Assembly: GCA_036925085.1 (NCBI GenBank)
Contig: JAUPFP010000012.1
Coordinates: 1,520,964 to 1,584,963, forward strand
DNA length: 64,000 bases
DNA from: Brachycybe producta
Taxonomy: Eukaryota; Arthropoda; Diplopoda; Playtdesmida; Andrognathidae
Direction of reading: 5' to 3'
Shown here in pieces: positions 20,588 through 31,635 of the stretch (its first letter is position 1; each line of letters starts with the position of its first letter). Below the pieces are notes generated by a model. It worked only from the letters and a program-made list of their open reading frames with translations. It was not told where the DNA came from and did not search any database. The position numbers were made by a program, and so were the translations under genes.

Positions 20588-23373
20588 GTTCACCACGGAG
20601 GAAACGGAGAAGAGCGATGGTGGGAGCCGCCGACAGTCCGCCTCCCTCAGCCCACTGCATCCTGGGGATGCAGTGGACAGTCTGCAACCTGCCCATTCAA
20701 CTCCGATGGGTGTCGGAGCCTTCTGGGGCAGGTATCTGCAGTCTCCCTCCAGGGAAATGGCTGCTACCACCGTTCAGTAGGTGGCGGCGGTAGTTCCTCT
20801 GGCTGGTGAGACTGCAGAGGTGGGTTCGGATGGAAGGAAAGCGGCTACCGTTGGGGTAACCACTAGTACCCGAGAACCTGCATCTCTGTCTGTCCGCCAC
20901 CTCCTAGAATGGTCTAGGGTAGTGGAGGACAGTGAGGATGTCTCCTCTGGAGCATCCTTAGTTATCAACATGGAGATGTGGATACCTCGAAGCAGTAACG
21001 GAGTCGTCACCACTCTTCAGAGAACACTTCGGAGTCTGACGGGAGTAGTGCGACCTCCGTGGGTAAACCATCTAGTGCGGGGGATTCCATGGAGTTCTTC
21101 CCACCGATCCAATGTCTTTGGAGGCCATGGCTGAAACCCCGGCCGAAGAAGACCGCTTGGATCGGTTAGATGAAATGCGTCGGGACATGGTCCGGGAAAA
21201 AAAGGCTTCTTGTTTGGGGACCGACGGTATTTCATCGGGGAGATTCCCATCGTGCAGGTGAGGAAGGACGGCGCCAAGAGGGGTAAAAAGTCCGGAGCTG
21301 CACGGATCACTGCTAGAGTCAAGGCTCTTGCAGAGAGAGGCCTGGCTGAAAGTCCGCGAGGAGCATTGAGAGAGGCCTGGCTGAAAGCCTGCGAGGAGCA
21401 TTGAGAGAGGCCTGGCTGAAAGCAAGCAAGGAGGCATTGAAGAAGTTCATGCCTGCTGTGGGTCTACCAGCCGAAACTTTCGCCCACCCTGAAGGTTGTT
21501 CAGGGGCTGCTTGGCCAGAGAGTCCGGCTGCTGTTTCGGGTCTGCCTGAGGCAGTCGCTGGAAGCTCCAGCTCGCAGTCTGACAGCCCGAAAAGGGACTG
21601 TCGAGTGGAGAAGAAGGCTGCTCAGCATCCAGTACCCGCTCCTGGTAAACTGGGGAAATCTGCAAGTGGTGAAAAGGGACAAAAACGGTCCCACCTTCAC
21701 ACCCCACCTGTAGCTGATAGCTCAAGAGGAAAGAAGGCCAGGTCCTCCGGTCGAGAAAAGGCCTTCCAACCTCGAAAAAGCCTCTGAGCTTAGACAATAA
21801 GCTCAAGCTTTTGATAGGCTCAGACAGCAAGCTTGCACCGGGCCATTGCTCGGGCCATAGGTGTAAGTGAGGGACAGGAGTTTCCTCCCCTGCAGGGTGC
21901 TACAGCCCGGGGTCTGCTCAGCAAAGGGGAACCTCCTGTTGGTCGTGGTGTTGCACCTATTGCGAGTGCCACAACAGCTGTTGGCCAGCAGCGAATCACC
22001 CAGAGGGGGTGATGCAGGCTACCAGTGCACCAGCCCATGGTGCGGTAGCTACAGCTGTTGGTGGCAAGAGTCAGCCGACTTACACTGAAGGAGAAACCCT
22101 TCCTTTGGGACGTCAAGGAGTTTGTCTCTGCACAGACAACCTCGACCGACACTTCAGCTGCGGGTGCTTCCTCGAAGCAGAGTACGGCTCCGACGGGAAA
22201 CACTTCGAAGAAGTCCGCCTACGCCTGACAGGCCCGGTAAGTCATCGGGGTCAGTCAAGTCTGACACGACGCACGGTAAACCATCTCACGGGAAGAAGAA
22301 AAAGAAAAAGGACAAAAAGTCCAAGCATAAGAGGAAGGGGAGTCCGACACCCTCTACTAGTAAGCGCCAGGGAGCTGAACTTAAAGGCACTGTGGCGGAG
22401 AAGGAGTGCATGCCGACCGGGAATCAGCTGATCCATACCCGGCCCATTAAGGCGGCACGGATGGATGGTATGTTGATGAGCAATGTTTTGGTCGGCACGC
22501 CTCCATCATCTCCGAAGGTGGATGTGGTATCAAATCTAAGGGTTTGATCGGTGAAAACCCTCCATTTGTGACTGCCCTAACCTAGGGGCAAAGGAACCTT
22601 GATGGGAGGAATCAGTGTTGCCCCAGGATGTGATCCCATGACCCCCAGTGGGGGTACACCCTTCTTTCCGGTCCATAGTAATATGGGGTATTCGATGCCC
22701 TAGGACCCGGTACATTGACCTCCTCGAGGCCTGAGGCTGAGGGACGACGTGTTGGCACATTGCAACGTATTCAGATGCAGATGTGTATCTGAATAACCGA
22801 CTTGGTCTTTCGCAGGATCAGCTGGGAATGGAGGGTTGCCAATACCACGGCTGTTACCGTCTGGATGAGCCACTTCCAGAGCCGTGGGTAGTGAGGCTAC
22901 CGCCATACTACATGCGGCATGTGGTTGCATTTGGTTGTGTAGGTTTCCTGGTTGTCATGGTTGTGTTTCCTGTCCAACAACTGTTTGCAATTCTGGATGT
23001 CATGGGACTAGATGCCGGGATCGTGCGACTATCCCGGCGTGCAGCCCCATTCATCCAACGTTTGTTGGAATGCGACCTAGGATGTATGGCAGGTCAGTTT
23101 ATTACTGAGCCACTACCAGGGTGTGAGACCGAACCCGCGGTTGCCCTGATAGACCTCCTAACAAGTCTGACGCTTCACACGCGTCCGCAACTCCAAGATA
23201 TTTTTTTCAAGGAATTCCGAGCCTTGGAAGAAAGCCGACTTAGAGGGACGGTTTTCGATCCTCGTTTTGGGTGGCGTAACACGCAGATGTGCTTGTGGTG
23301 GGCACATCGGTGGGCTGCGGAGTGGATGGGCTCCACTTTCGTGCCACTGCCAGGGAAACCGTCCGGTAGCTAA
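20588..23373 (+). pseudogene. A2 accessory ORF, main part (unknown protein)
   Basis: Blocks in shifting frames match A3: HPGDAVDSLQPAHSTPMGVG, VRHLLEWSRVVEDSEDVSSG, the basic block FGDRRYFIGEIPIVQVRKDG (about 21210), a Gly/Ser-rich middle, and the Lys cluster GKKKKKKDKKSKHKRKG (about 22280-22335). The C-terminal domain is open from 22783 to 23373: CQYHGCYRLDEPLPEPW, LPPYYMRHVVAFGCVGF, ITEPLPGCETEPAVALIDLL and GWRNTQMCLWWAHRWAAEWM. The last domain is about 195 residues and well conserved with A3. I recognise no known family. Confidence 0.6.
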
Positions 23374-23448
23374 GGTCAGGTTTGATGGAGCAATCCTGGC
23401 TGGCTCGACCGACCTGTTCCCGGGACAGAACAAGAAAGTTGAGAGGAT

Positions 23449-23541
23449 TGTGGCAACCTGGTCTGCTCAAATCAAACTTTTTGATTGAGCAGACGAACTC
23501 CCTATGGTTGTCTGCCTGACAGCTTGCAGTAGGCTGTTTAA
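23449..23541 (+). repeat. A2 3' LTR, truncated
   Basis: TGTGGCAACCTGGTCTGCTC follows the polypurine tract directly. Identity with the 5' LTR continues for about 93 bp to GCAGTAGGCTGTT and then stops at the start of hAT MITE copy A. Confidence 0.85.
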
Positions 23542-24310
23542 ATCATGACAAATCAAATGATTTTTTTAAAAAAAATTATTCACATTTATTTAAACATTTC
23601 AATTATACCATACAAATAAAACAGTTCCCAGCATTTTTTTCTATGTTTATAAAATAAAGTATGGTGGTAGTCCTTTCATTAATTAATGCATTATTTTTTT
23701 TGGAAGATATGCTTGAGGAAGTATCCCCAATTGACTGGTGGAAAAATCATTAGAGATACTTACATATCAATAGTAATAGTAATCTATTTAATAAGAGCCT
23801 CAGAAGTAAACTGTGGTGTAAGTAACCAAACCTAAATTTTACAGTGAAGTCGTTTGAAAGTTTTTCTCTTCATTGATGGAATAGGACTTAACATGGTATA
23901 CCACCATCTAGCCGCCTATGTGTAAATCCGTGGACTTAACACTGTTTACTACTGATAGAACTTGACAAGCTGTTTAAAAAACAGTGACTTAACCCAGTTG
24001 ACCTCTTGAGGTACTGGTTTGCTTTGGGAACTGAAAAGGCTTGTGTTTATATGTTCAGAATGTTAAATTAAAAGTGCTTAAAACTTATTATTTTCAAATT
24101 TGAATGTTTATTAATATTTTTTTCTTATTTTGCAATTATTTTGCTAAGGACTTAACAATTAACAATGTTATTATTGCTCATTTTTGCAAACATCATAAAA
24201 AAAATGAATATTTCATATAAATGAAAAAAAAAATAAAAAAAATTTATTTAAATCAAATAAATCGATTTATATGATTTTTTTTAAAAAAAAATAAAAAAAA
24301 TCAGCCACCT
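23542..24310 (-). mobile_element. hAT MITE copy A (ends eroded)
   Basis: Over its whole length it is the inverted counterpart of copy B at 25605-26443, sharing blocks such as GGTGGTAGTCCTTTCATTAA and GACTTAACATGGTATACCAC. It lacks about 27 bp at the left terminus and the last bases at the right (TCAGCCACCT instead of TCAGCCACCCTG). No coding region is present. Confidence 0.8.
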
Positions 24311-25604
24311 CTTAAAGTTTTTGTTAATTTTTTATGATTGCTTTTTATTTTTTTATTACCATAACTGTCATTTGTCATGAATTAGTATGCGTTACCCTTT
24401 AACTAATCACATAAGTATTGCATTAAGTATTTCTATTCTCATTACTTGGCTCTTTGTGGTGTCTTTCTAGCTTATTAATTTTGCTCTTTTCTTTGGGAGC
24501 CCTAACTTCATAAAACTCTTTCGGTACCTTTTGGGTGACATTATATTTTCTCTCCCCTTTTTATTATCTCTTTTATTCTCATAAACAGGTCATTTTCTAT
24601 TCGATTCAAATTATTCTTTGTTTTGTTATTGGCCCTTTGCACAAAATGTTGAGAACACAGAACCTATTTTTTATTTTGTTATATTTTTTCATTTTATGAC
24701 ACTTTTTTTCATTTTGTTACATATATTTTTTTTCTATTACATACATTTTTTTTCGTTTTTTTCGTTTTTTTTCATACATACATTTCTTACATATATATTT
24801 TACTCTATTTTATACGTATTGCGTTCTTCTGGAATCTGGAAGACACAGCATGTCAACTGTATTAGTTTCCCTTTTTAGAATAAGTCAAGTGATTTTATAT
24901 GTATACTACTATTACAATTGTTTTCAGAAATTGGGGCTTATGCAAAAACAGTAATTGAAGTATAGCAAAAACACCTTTAAATATAGCAAAGAAAACACCT
25001 TTATATTAAATATTATGAAGTTATGTTATGTTTCAAATGTAATTGAATTATTTACCAGCTAGTTGCCAATAATGCTTTTTATGTGATTGTAACCACAAAA
25101 AAGTACACAGGAAATCGTCAATGTTAAAGTCTATGGCGCCCAATACTCTTTTCACTCTTTTTTCTCTCAAAGTATCTTTTTTACTTTTAATTAAGCCTCA
25201 TTTTCACGATGATAGTCACTATCACACTGTTGCGATGGTACTATCACACTATCTCGTTTGACTAGATCGTTGATAGTACTGTGGCAATAGTAATAGTTGT
25301 TGAGTGACCGCTTGTAGGAAAATATCCACTTTGTAGGGAAATTTGGCTTCTGGAAGGAGATGCAACACTGTTGTTGACTGAATGATATCTGTGAAGTAGA
25401 CGTCACACTTTCATGACAAGAACCATCACGTTACTTCAAGACATGTAGACAGTTGCTATCATGAAAGTGAACTATCGCAACTTTCAGCCCCTTTCTATAT
25501 ACTGTATATTGTGATTTTGAGCTTTATTTTAGAAAACATAGTTTATGCTAGCTAAAACTGTAAATACTGTTAGCTGTTAGCGTTAATGTGTATTTCATTA
25601 TGCT
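24311..25604. other. REXO1 intron, AT-rich, no gene seen
   Basis: T-rich and A-rich low-complexity sequence, with repeated TATCAC/GTGATA words at about 25200-25480 that may be an old inverted-repeat element. No exon or transposon boundary was supportable. Confidence 0.4.
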
Positions 25605-26443
25605 CAGGGTGGCTGATTTTTTTGATTTTTTTTAAAAAATCAAATAAATCGATTTTTTTATTTAAATCTGATTTTTTTTATTTAAATCAGATTTTTTTGA
25701 TTTAAATCAGATTTTTTTTTTCATTTATATGAAATATAATTTTTTTTATGACGATGTTTGAAAAAATGAGTAATAATAACATTGTTAATGGATAAAAATA
25801 AAGACATAAAGAATAAGAATGTTAATAAATATTCAAATTTGAAAATAATAAGTTTCAAGCACTTTTAATTTAACATTCTGAACGTAAACACGAGCTTTTG
25901 CAGCCTTTTCAGTTTCCAAAGCAAATCAGTACCTCAGAGGTAAACTTGTGTTGTCACTTTTTAAAAATAAAACACGATTTTACATCTTCATAAGATGTAA
26001 AATTTGCGTTTTTTAAAAGTTTGTCATGTCCACAGTTTTACACATTGGCTGCTAGATGGTGGTATACCATGTTAAGTCCTATTCCTTCAATGAAGAGAAA
26101 AATTTTCAAATTACTCCACTGTAAAATTGAGGTTTGGTCACTTAAAACGGTTTACTTCTGAGGTTCTTAAATAGATTACTATTACTATTTACATCTCCAG
26201 TATTTGTCCCTGATTTCCACCAGTGAATTGGGGGATACTTCCTCAGTATATCGTCCGAAAAAACAATGCATTAATGAAAGGACTACCACCGGACTTTATT
26301 TTATAAACATAGAGAAAAATGCTGGGTACTGTTTTATTTTTATCGTATAATTTTAATGTTTAAATAAATGTAATTTTTTTCTAAAAAAATCATTTGATTT
26401 AAATCATGATTTAAATGAATGTGATTTAATCACTGCCACCCTG
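25605..26443 (+). mobile_element. hAT MITE copy B (839 bp, complete)
   Basis: It starts CAGGGTGGCTGATTTTTTTG and ends ATCACTGCCACCCTG, with hAT-type CAGGG termini. It is flanked by a perfect 8-bp duplication, ATTATGCT, at 25597-25604 and 26444-26451. Subterminal ATTTAAATCAGAT repeats fill the left end. There is no ORF, so it would depend on a transposase encoded elsewhere, perhaps of the type represented by the remnant at 15285-16260. Confidence 0.95.
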
Positions 26444-26771
26444 ATTATGCTTAATCTTCTGCTTTCCTAATTAACTCTACCACCTTAGCTGATGGTGCAT
26501 TATTAATCATATTCCAGAACTATGGCAGTACAATATAAATGACAAGACAACATTTTTAACTGTGAATGTGGCAAAATCTGCCATTAAGTAGTAATTATTA
26601 ATTTGCTAACCTCCCTTTATAGGAGAAAAATGTGACATCATGACATAAAACAATCTCCTCACGAGGTCACTTATTTCTCCAAATAGGTGTACTAGTACAT
26701 TCTTGCAAAAAACATTTATCACCTTAGGATGTTATTAATGTTTTCACTAATGAATGCAATTCGTCTTTCAG

Positions 26772-26879
26772 GTGGCAAAACAATTTGTAAATCCTAATAG
26801 ATTTAAGTCTTCACCAGCACAAGTGATGCATGCAAGGCTTCTACACATGCAAAAAATACTAGAAGAGGCAAAAGAGAAA
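26772..26879 (+). CDS. REXO1: Probable REXO1 exon
   Basis: This 108-nt phase-0 exon lies between TCGTCTTTCAG and GTAAGT. It encodes VAKQFVNPNRFKSSPAQ followed by a likely helix, MHARLLHMQKILEEAKEK. It continues the frame of the 17765 exon (NPNH joined to VAKQ). The clean splice signals and phase make a real exon likely. The REXO1 label comes from its place in the series. Confidence 0.65.
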
Positions 26880-26923
26880 GTAAGTAAACAGATTTTTTTT
26901 ATTTAATATATATTTATATAGAT

Positions 26924-26986
26924 AGATAGATAGATAGATAGAGATAGATATAGATATAAATAGATATAGATATAGATATATATTTT
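26924..26986. repeat. GATA-type microsatellite
   Basis: A run of GATA units with TATAGATA variants shortly after the exon donor. Confidence 0.9.
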
Positions 26987-27558
26987 ATCTAGTACTCCAC
27001 CCCCCTTCCCCCTTCCCTGCTTTTTCATATGTTTCATTTTTGATAGAAATCTCAAATGCCTTTTTAAAAGTTATATTTCTTGCTAATAGGTATGCTGAGC
27101 TTTTTTTTACATGCAGTAGGCAATTCTATATTAAATGTCAAACTGCGGCTCATACAATGTTTTTAAGTTAGATGATGAAATTTCGCCACAGACTTTAACT
27201 TCATTTTAGGTGGATTGTCAAACTTAATTGACGTAGTGCAGAAAAAGAAAATTCTGAAGATGAACAGAGGATAATGGAACGTCTTGTGTGTTCTTATAAA
27301 ATTGCAATTGCAATCTAGTGAGTTTCTAAACATATTCTAAAAATAATTACTTTTATGTTTTTTAGTTGAGCATAACTATAGTTATCTTCAATTAATTTGC
27401 TTAAGGATTACATTTCCCCGAACAGTACTTGTCCTATAAATGGTTTCTATAAAATTAGATTTATTATGTACATTTCAGTACACGTACACGTGCTTTTCCT
27501 CAAATTTCCATTTCTGTTGTTAGTGCGAAATATTAAGCATGTTTTCATTTTATTCCAG

Positions 27559-27762
27559 AATTCCTGCCATTCGTCGCAGCCAAGTTGCAGCTCACAAAGT
27601 TTGTGGGACCCTTCTTCTGATCACATTCAGCGACGCACGGCACATACTCCTACTATTTCACCGCTCGCTTCTCAAAAATTATCTTTGATTGGAAATAAAG
27701 CAAAGACAGTTGCACAAACAAGCGGTAAAGGAATTCAAAGAATCGCTCATCTTCCTGGCACG
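27559..27762 (+). CDS. REXO1: Probable REXO1 exon, Ser/Gln-rich with RIAHLP motif
   Basis: A 204-nt phase-0 exon preceded by TTTTCATTTTATTCCAG and followed by GTAATA. The product starts NSCHSSQPSCSSQSLWDPSS, is Ser/Thr/Gln-rich, and ends SGKGIQRIAHLPGT. Known REXO1 proteins carry a similar basic RIAH-P stretch just before the conserved block encoded by the exon at 43800. Sixteen kb of transposon-filled intron separate it from that exon. Confidence 0.6.
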
Positions 27763-27860
27763 GTAATATTAAGTAATCTTTTTGAATTGGGAGAATGTGG
27801 GTTGACACTTGTGTTAGAAATGAAAAATAAAAAATGAGTGAATGGAACAAAATAAATATA

Positions 27861-29263
27861 CACCGTGAGTCAGTGAATCTGGCACCCTTTTTAAAAATTT
27901 AATAACTCGGTCAAAAATCATCCGATTATTATGAAATTTGGCACAACTGTAGATGAAATGTTAACTAACATTTTGCCTATTTCAATTTGTGTTCAAAATG
28001 CCCACCGTCAGCTGCAACACTCGCGTTTAGTCGGATCCGCCACTTTTGCACTTCAGCGTTTATGATGCTTTGGTCTAGCTCACTCCAGGCCTGCGTTATC
28101 CGATTTTTCAGCTCATCAACACTGTTTATTTTGCTTCGGTAAACCTTTTTTTGCATGACGCCCCAAATGCCATAGTCCACGGGGTTGAGGTTGGGACTAT
28201 TAGGTGGCCACAAAGTCAGTTCGATGAATTCAGGTGGTTCCTGGGTGAGAAACGCAACTGTATCCTTGGCAGTGTGAGCAGGTGCTCTATCCTGCTGGAA
28301 AATGAAGAATTCTGACATTTCCTTCATGTCAGGAAGGAGACAGTTTTTCAGAAGTTCGTTGCGGTAGTATTCGCCATTAATTTTGACTCCAGGTTCAACA
28401 AAATGAATTCCTGTGGCACCCAACAATGACTCCCACCGACAACATTACTGATTTGCTGAACTTTCGTTTCATTCACAGCAATCATTCAGCGGGTATGTCA
28501 TTCTTTCTAGCGGTAGCTGGCACATAAACACGATCGTTCTGCTTATTGGTTGGTCAAGCAACAGTGAAAACTTTTTCATCTGTGAAAAATATGAAGCTCA
28601 CTTTGTGTTCTGGGAAACGACGCAAAAGTTGTTTGCAACGTGAAAGACGAGCGACTGTTACTTTCAGTTAATTCCGTTGCCCGATGTTTTTTGAAACATT
28701 TTAAGTTGAGTTCCTTTTTGATTATTCTGGACACAGAACTTTGCGAAACACCTGTCAGACGAGCAATTTCTCATTGGGAGCGATGTGTTTGCAGTTGTTC
28801 TTCCTGACTCAAAATGAGCTCATTAACGGCATTGATGTTATCGTCAATGAGCGCAGTCCGGTTTTCCCCGCTGCCTTTTGGACGCAGAACACTGCCGGTT
28901 TCGTTTATCTTTTGAAGAAGGTGGTTCAGTCCGTGTAAACTCCATCCTTTGTTTGGAAATTTTTTAAGAATTCGTTTGGCACCAAAATTTTTGTTTTCAC
29001 GAAGAAATTTGATGGCAATTTTGTCTTCTTCAGTGAACGGCATTTTCAAGCTAGCAGATGAACCAATTGGTAATCGCGCCGCTGTGCTACAGCGCCCTCT
29101 GCAGGCCAAAAAACTCTCTGGTGAGAAATTAAAGGCGCGCTTATTTAAATTCTAAAAGAAGGCATTCTCATCTACAGTTGTGCCAAATTTCATAATAATC
29201 GGATGATTTTTCACCGAGTTATTAAATTTTTAAAAAGGGTGCCAGATTTCCTGACTCACGATG
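27861..29263 (-). mobile_element. mariner-like element (1403 bp), DD37D type
   Basis: Terminal inverted repeats of about 98 bp (27861-27958 and 29166-29263) differ at only a few positions. Their outer ends read CACCGTGAGTCAG and CATCGTGAGTCAG, and TA flanks both sides (27859-27860 and 29264-29265), the expected mariner target duplication. The transposase lies on the minus strand. Confidence 0.95.
27977..29043 (-). pseudogene. mariner transposase, frameshifted with stops
   Basis: It begins MPFTEEDKIAIKFLRENKNF with a helix-turn-helix (GAKRILKKFPNKGWSLHGL) and a second DNA-binding part (REIARLTGVSQSSVSRIIKK with a stop in place of its first residue). Shifted frames follow; the first catalytic Asp is in FFTDEKVFTV. 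The last open part has FIFQQDRAPAHTAKDT and LWPPNSPNLNPVDYGIW. Thirty-seven residues separate the second and third catalytic Asp. Several stops and at least two frameshifts make it inactive. The C terminus is complete, ending near 27977. Confidence 0.9.
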
Positions 29264-29382
29264 TACATTATTTTAATGGACAATGTCACGATGTCCTGCC
29301 GAACTTAGCAATTTTTCGTTGAAAAACGGTTTGCACGCTTTTGAATTTGTATTTGTATACATATTTTTGTCTTAATCATATG

Positions 29383-30489
29383 TAAGGTTTTCATTACCGG
29401 TTTTATCGTTGCCGGTAAACCAGTGTTACCGGTCTATTTTGTTACATCGGTACCGGTAAATTGACCTTTCAATATCGGGTTTTCGGTAAAAAAAAATGTT
29501 TATATTAGTTTGGATACAAGAATTGACCAATATTTAAACACTACTGAGTTTGAAATTAAAATTACACATACAATATACAATAAAGTGTCGCTTGTGCTTT
29601 GCATGTGCCTGTGTGTGCAAATTAATGGAGAGAATTGGAAAGAATACAGTATATTACGTAAATCTCAATGGTAGCAAGCAATCGATGGTGAAAAAAAAAC
29701 AAAAAAAATTTGCTGTCTTGACACACGCAGCCACCACTTGCATGTAGAAAATAACGGTATAGCTAAAAATTATATATATAAAGCCCCGTCTGTGTGTGTG
29801 TGTGTGTGTGTCTGTGACCTAACGCTGTACAAACAATTAAGGACAAAAACCTTGAACCACGTGGGAATTTATATAAATTTAAATGAACCGCTTTTTTTCT
29901 CAAGCTTGCATACTCCCCATCCAAGAACCCCATGATATTAAATTGGAGAGGGGAAAAGGTTGGAAAGGGTAGAGGAGGAGGGGGAGGGAGAAACGAGGAG
30001 GGGGAAAAAGTGGGAGGGGGTGACTGAAATTGAAATGAAAAGAGTAAAAAAGGAAAAAACGACGCGCATGCACACACCAGAGAAAATGAATAACTCATTT
30101 TCTCTTTCAAATATAAAAAGGGGAGTTGATAATAGTAGCAAAATTAAACTAAAATTTATCACAGGCAATTGTGCCCAGCATTAGAATTTCTTTTGCTCAG
30201 CCCTTTTATGAACGTCATCAATTTCTAATTGGTTTGTTACTTGGTCTGACGTCATAAAAGGGCGGAGGAAAAGAAATTCTAATGCAGGGCACAATTACCT
30301 GTGAATTTTGCTCCCGTCATTTATGACGGGTTACCCCACTAGTAGTGAATAAAATAGAACAGATTGTGAGATGAAATGAAAGGTTTGTGCTAAATGTTTT
30401 GTTTAAATTTTTAGCTTTATTACCGAAATTTACCGTTACATTACCGGTTTTGACAATGCTGCATAAGGTGATCGGTAATGGAAACCCTA
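29383..30489. mobile_element. Non-autonomous hAT-type element (1107 bp)
   Basis: The left end TAAGGTTTTCATTACCGG and the reverse complement of the right end (TAGGGTTTCCATTACCGA) form inverted repeats. Flanks carry the perfect 8-bp duplication ATCATATG (29375-29382 and 30490-30497). CCGGTAA/TTACCGG boxes recur near both ends. No transposase is present. The interior holds a GT microsatellite (about 29790-29812), a G/A-rich tract and a foldback. Confidence 0.9.
30150..30311. repeat. Foldback nested in the hAT-type element
   Basis: The left arm (about 30150-30216) and right arm (about 30247-30311) are complementary over more than 50 bp; cores are CAATTGTGCCC and GGGCACAATT, AGAATTTCTTTT and AAAAGAAATTCT, and CCCTTTTATG and CATAAAAGGG. 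Only about 30 bp separate the arms. It may be a small independent MITE. Confidence 0.8.
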
Positions 30490-30775
30490 ATCATATGCCA
30501 TATAACTTCCCTAAAATAATGTAACATAGATGCATAAGATTTTTTGAGGTTTGAAAGTAGGTTTAATTTTGACAAATTATAATATCCATAAGTTAGTTTT
30601 AAAGAAACAGATTCTTATTTATATAGTGTAATGCATGTACATTGATGAAGAATGAATGCTGAATGCAAGTTATGAATTGATTCAGGATTGTCATTATTAT
30701 CAATGTACAACAATACATGTGCTGCTTTTGAATTCAATTTGGCTGGAGAGCAGGGATGGATAAGTATATGTCACG

Positions 30776-31558
30776 TGTAACGTCCCGCCGGACCGTTACA
30801 ATAACACGATAAATTTAAACGCCCACGAAACACGTAAAAGACGTAAAAACTTACCGTCTAACGGCTCCTTACGGGGACGGGACAGTACCCGTAGCCGCCT
30901 CTCCCACGGTGTTCCTCTTGGGATGTGTCAACTCCAGGAGCCACCCACGACGGACAAGACGAAAAACCACGCCGCCATGCCGAAAATAACGCAGTAGAAC
31001 AACGGTTCTACCGCGAGCCGACACAAGTACCGGCCGAAACAAGTCGGTTACGATGGTGGTGTTGATCCCCAACCGGACACCCACCCTCCGCGGTACTCCC
31101 CAAATAAAGACACGGACACACAAAGTAAGTGAAGATAAGTGTTTAATATACACTTACGATGAATTAGGCAGTGATAATGATATATACAAATAAGGGCTGG
31201 TCCGTTTGACCAGCCCACAGAGCACTTTATACAAAACAAGCCAACAGGCTAAAAGGCCACAGATGAAGACCAAAACGCCGGACAGTGGAGGTCACCCAGA
31301 CCTCCACCCACAGGTCTAGTCAGACAAGTTGCCTACAACCAACTGCCCAGATAATGTGGCTGACTAGGCCACAGGAAACCTCCAGGCAACTCCACCTGGA
31401 GGGGACAGAGGTCACATCTGACCTCTCACCCATAGACTTCATGGTGGCACCAAAATGGCATCCGACCTAACAGCCTACTGTAGCTGTCAGGCAGACCACC
31501 ATAGGAAAATTCGTCTGCTCACTTAAAAATTAAAATTTGAGCAGACCAGGTTGCCACA
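30776..31558 (-). repeat. A3 3' LTR (783 bp)
   Basis: It has the same ends as the 5' LTR. The sequence just upstream in element orientation is GGGAAGTTGAGAGGAT, the likely polypurine tract, which is shared with A2. Confidence 0.9.
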
Positions 31559-31635
31559 ATCCTCTCAACTTCCCTGTTCCGTCTTGGGAACAGGTCAGTC
31601 GAGCCAGCCAGGATTGCTCCCCGCACCTGACCTTC

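Larger units (their letters stand above)
18056..23541 (+). mobile_element. Retrotransposon A2, gag-pol-deleted derivative
   Basis: It has a 712-bp 5' LTR, primer-binding site, hairpin leader, a short piece of the integrase C-terminal tail, the complete accessory region, a polypurine tract (AGTTGAGAGGAT) and the first 93 bp of a 3' LTR. Gag, protease, RT, RNase H and the integrase core are absent. The leader passes straight into the integrase tail at about 19355. The 3' LTR is cut off where hAT MITE copy A begins. It would need enzymes from a related copy to move. Confidence 0.85.

Noticed and set aside
29950-30110. Small protein frames in a G/A-rich tract
   Set aside because: Low-complexity composition inside a non-autonomous hAT-type element.
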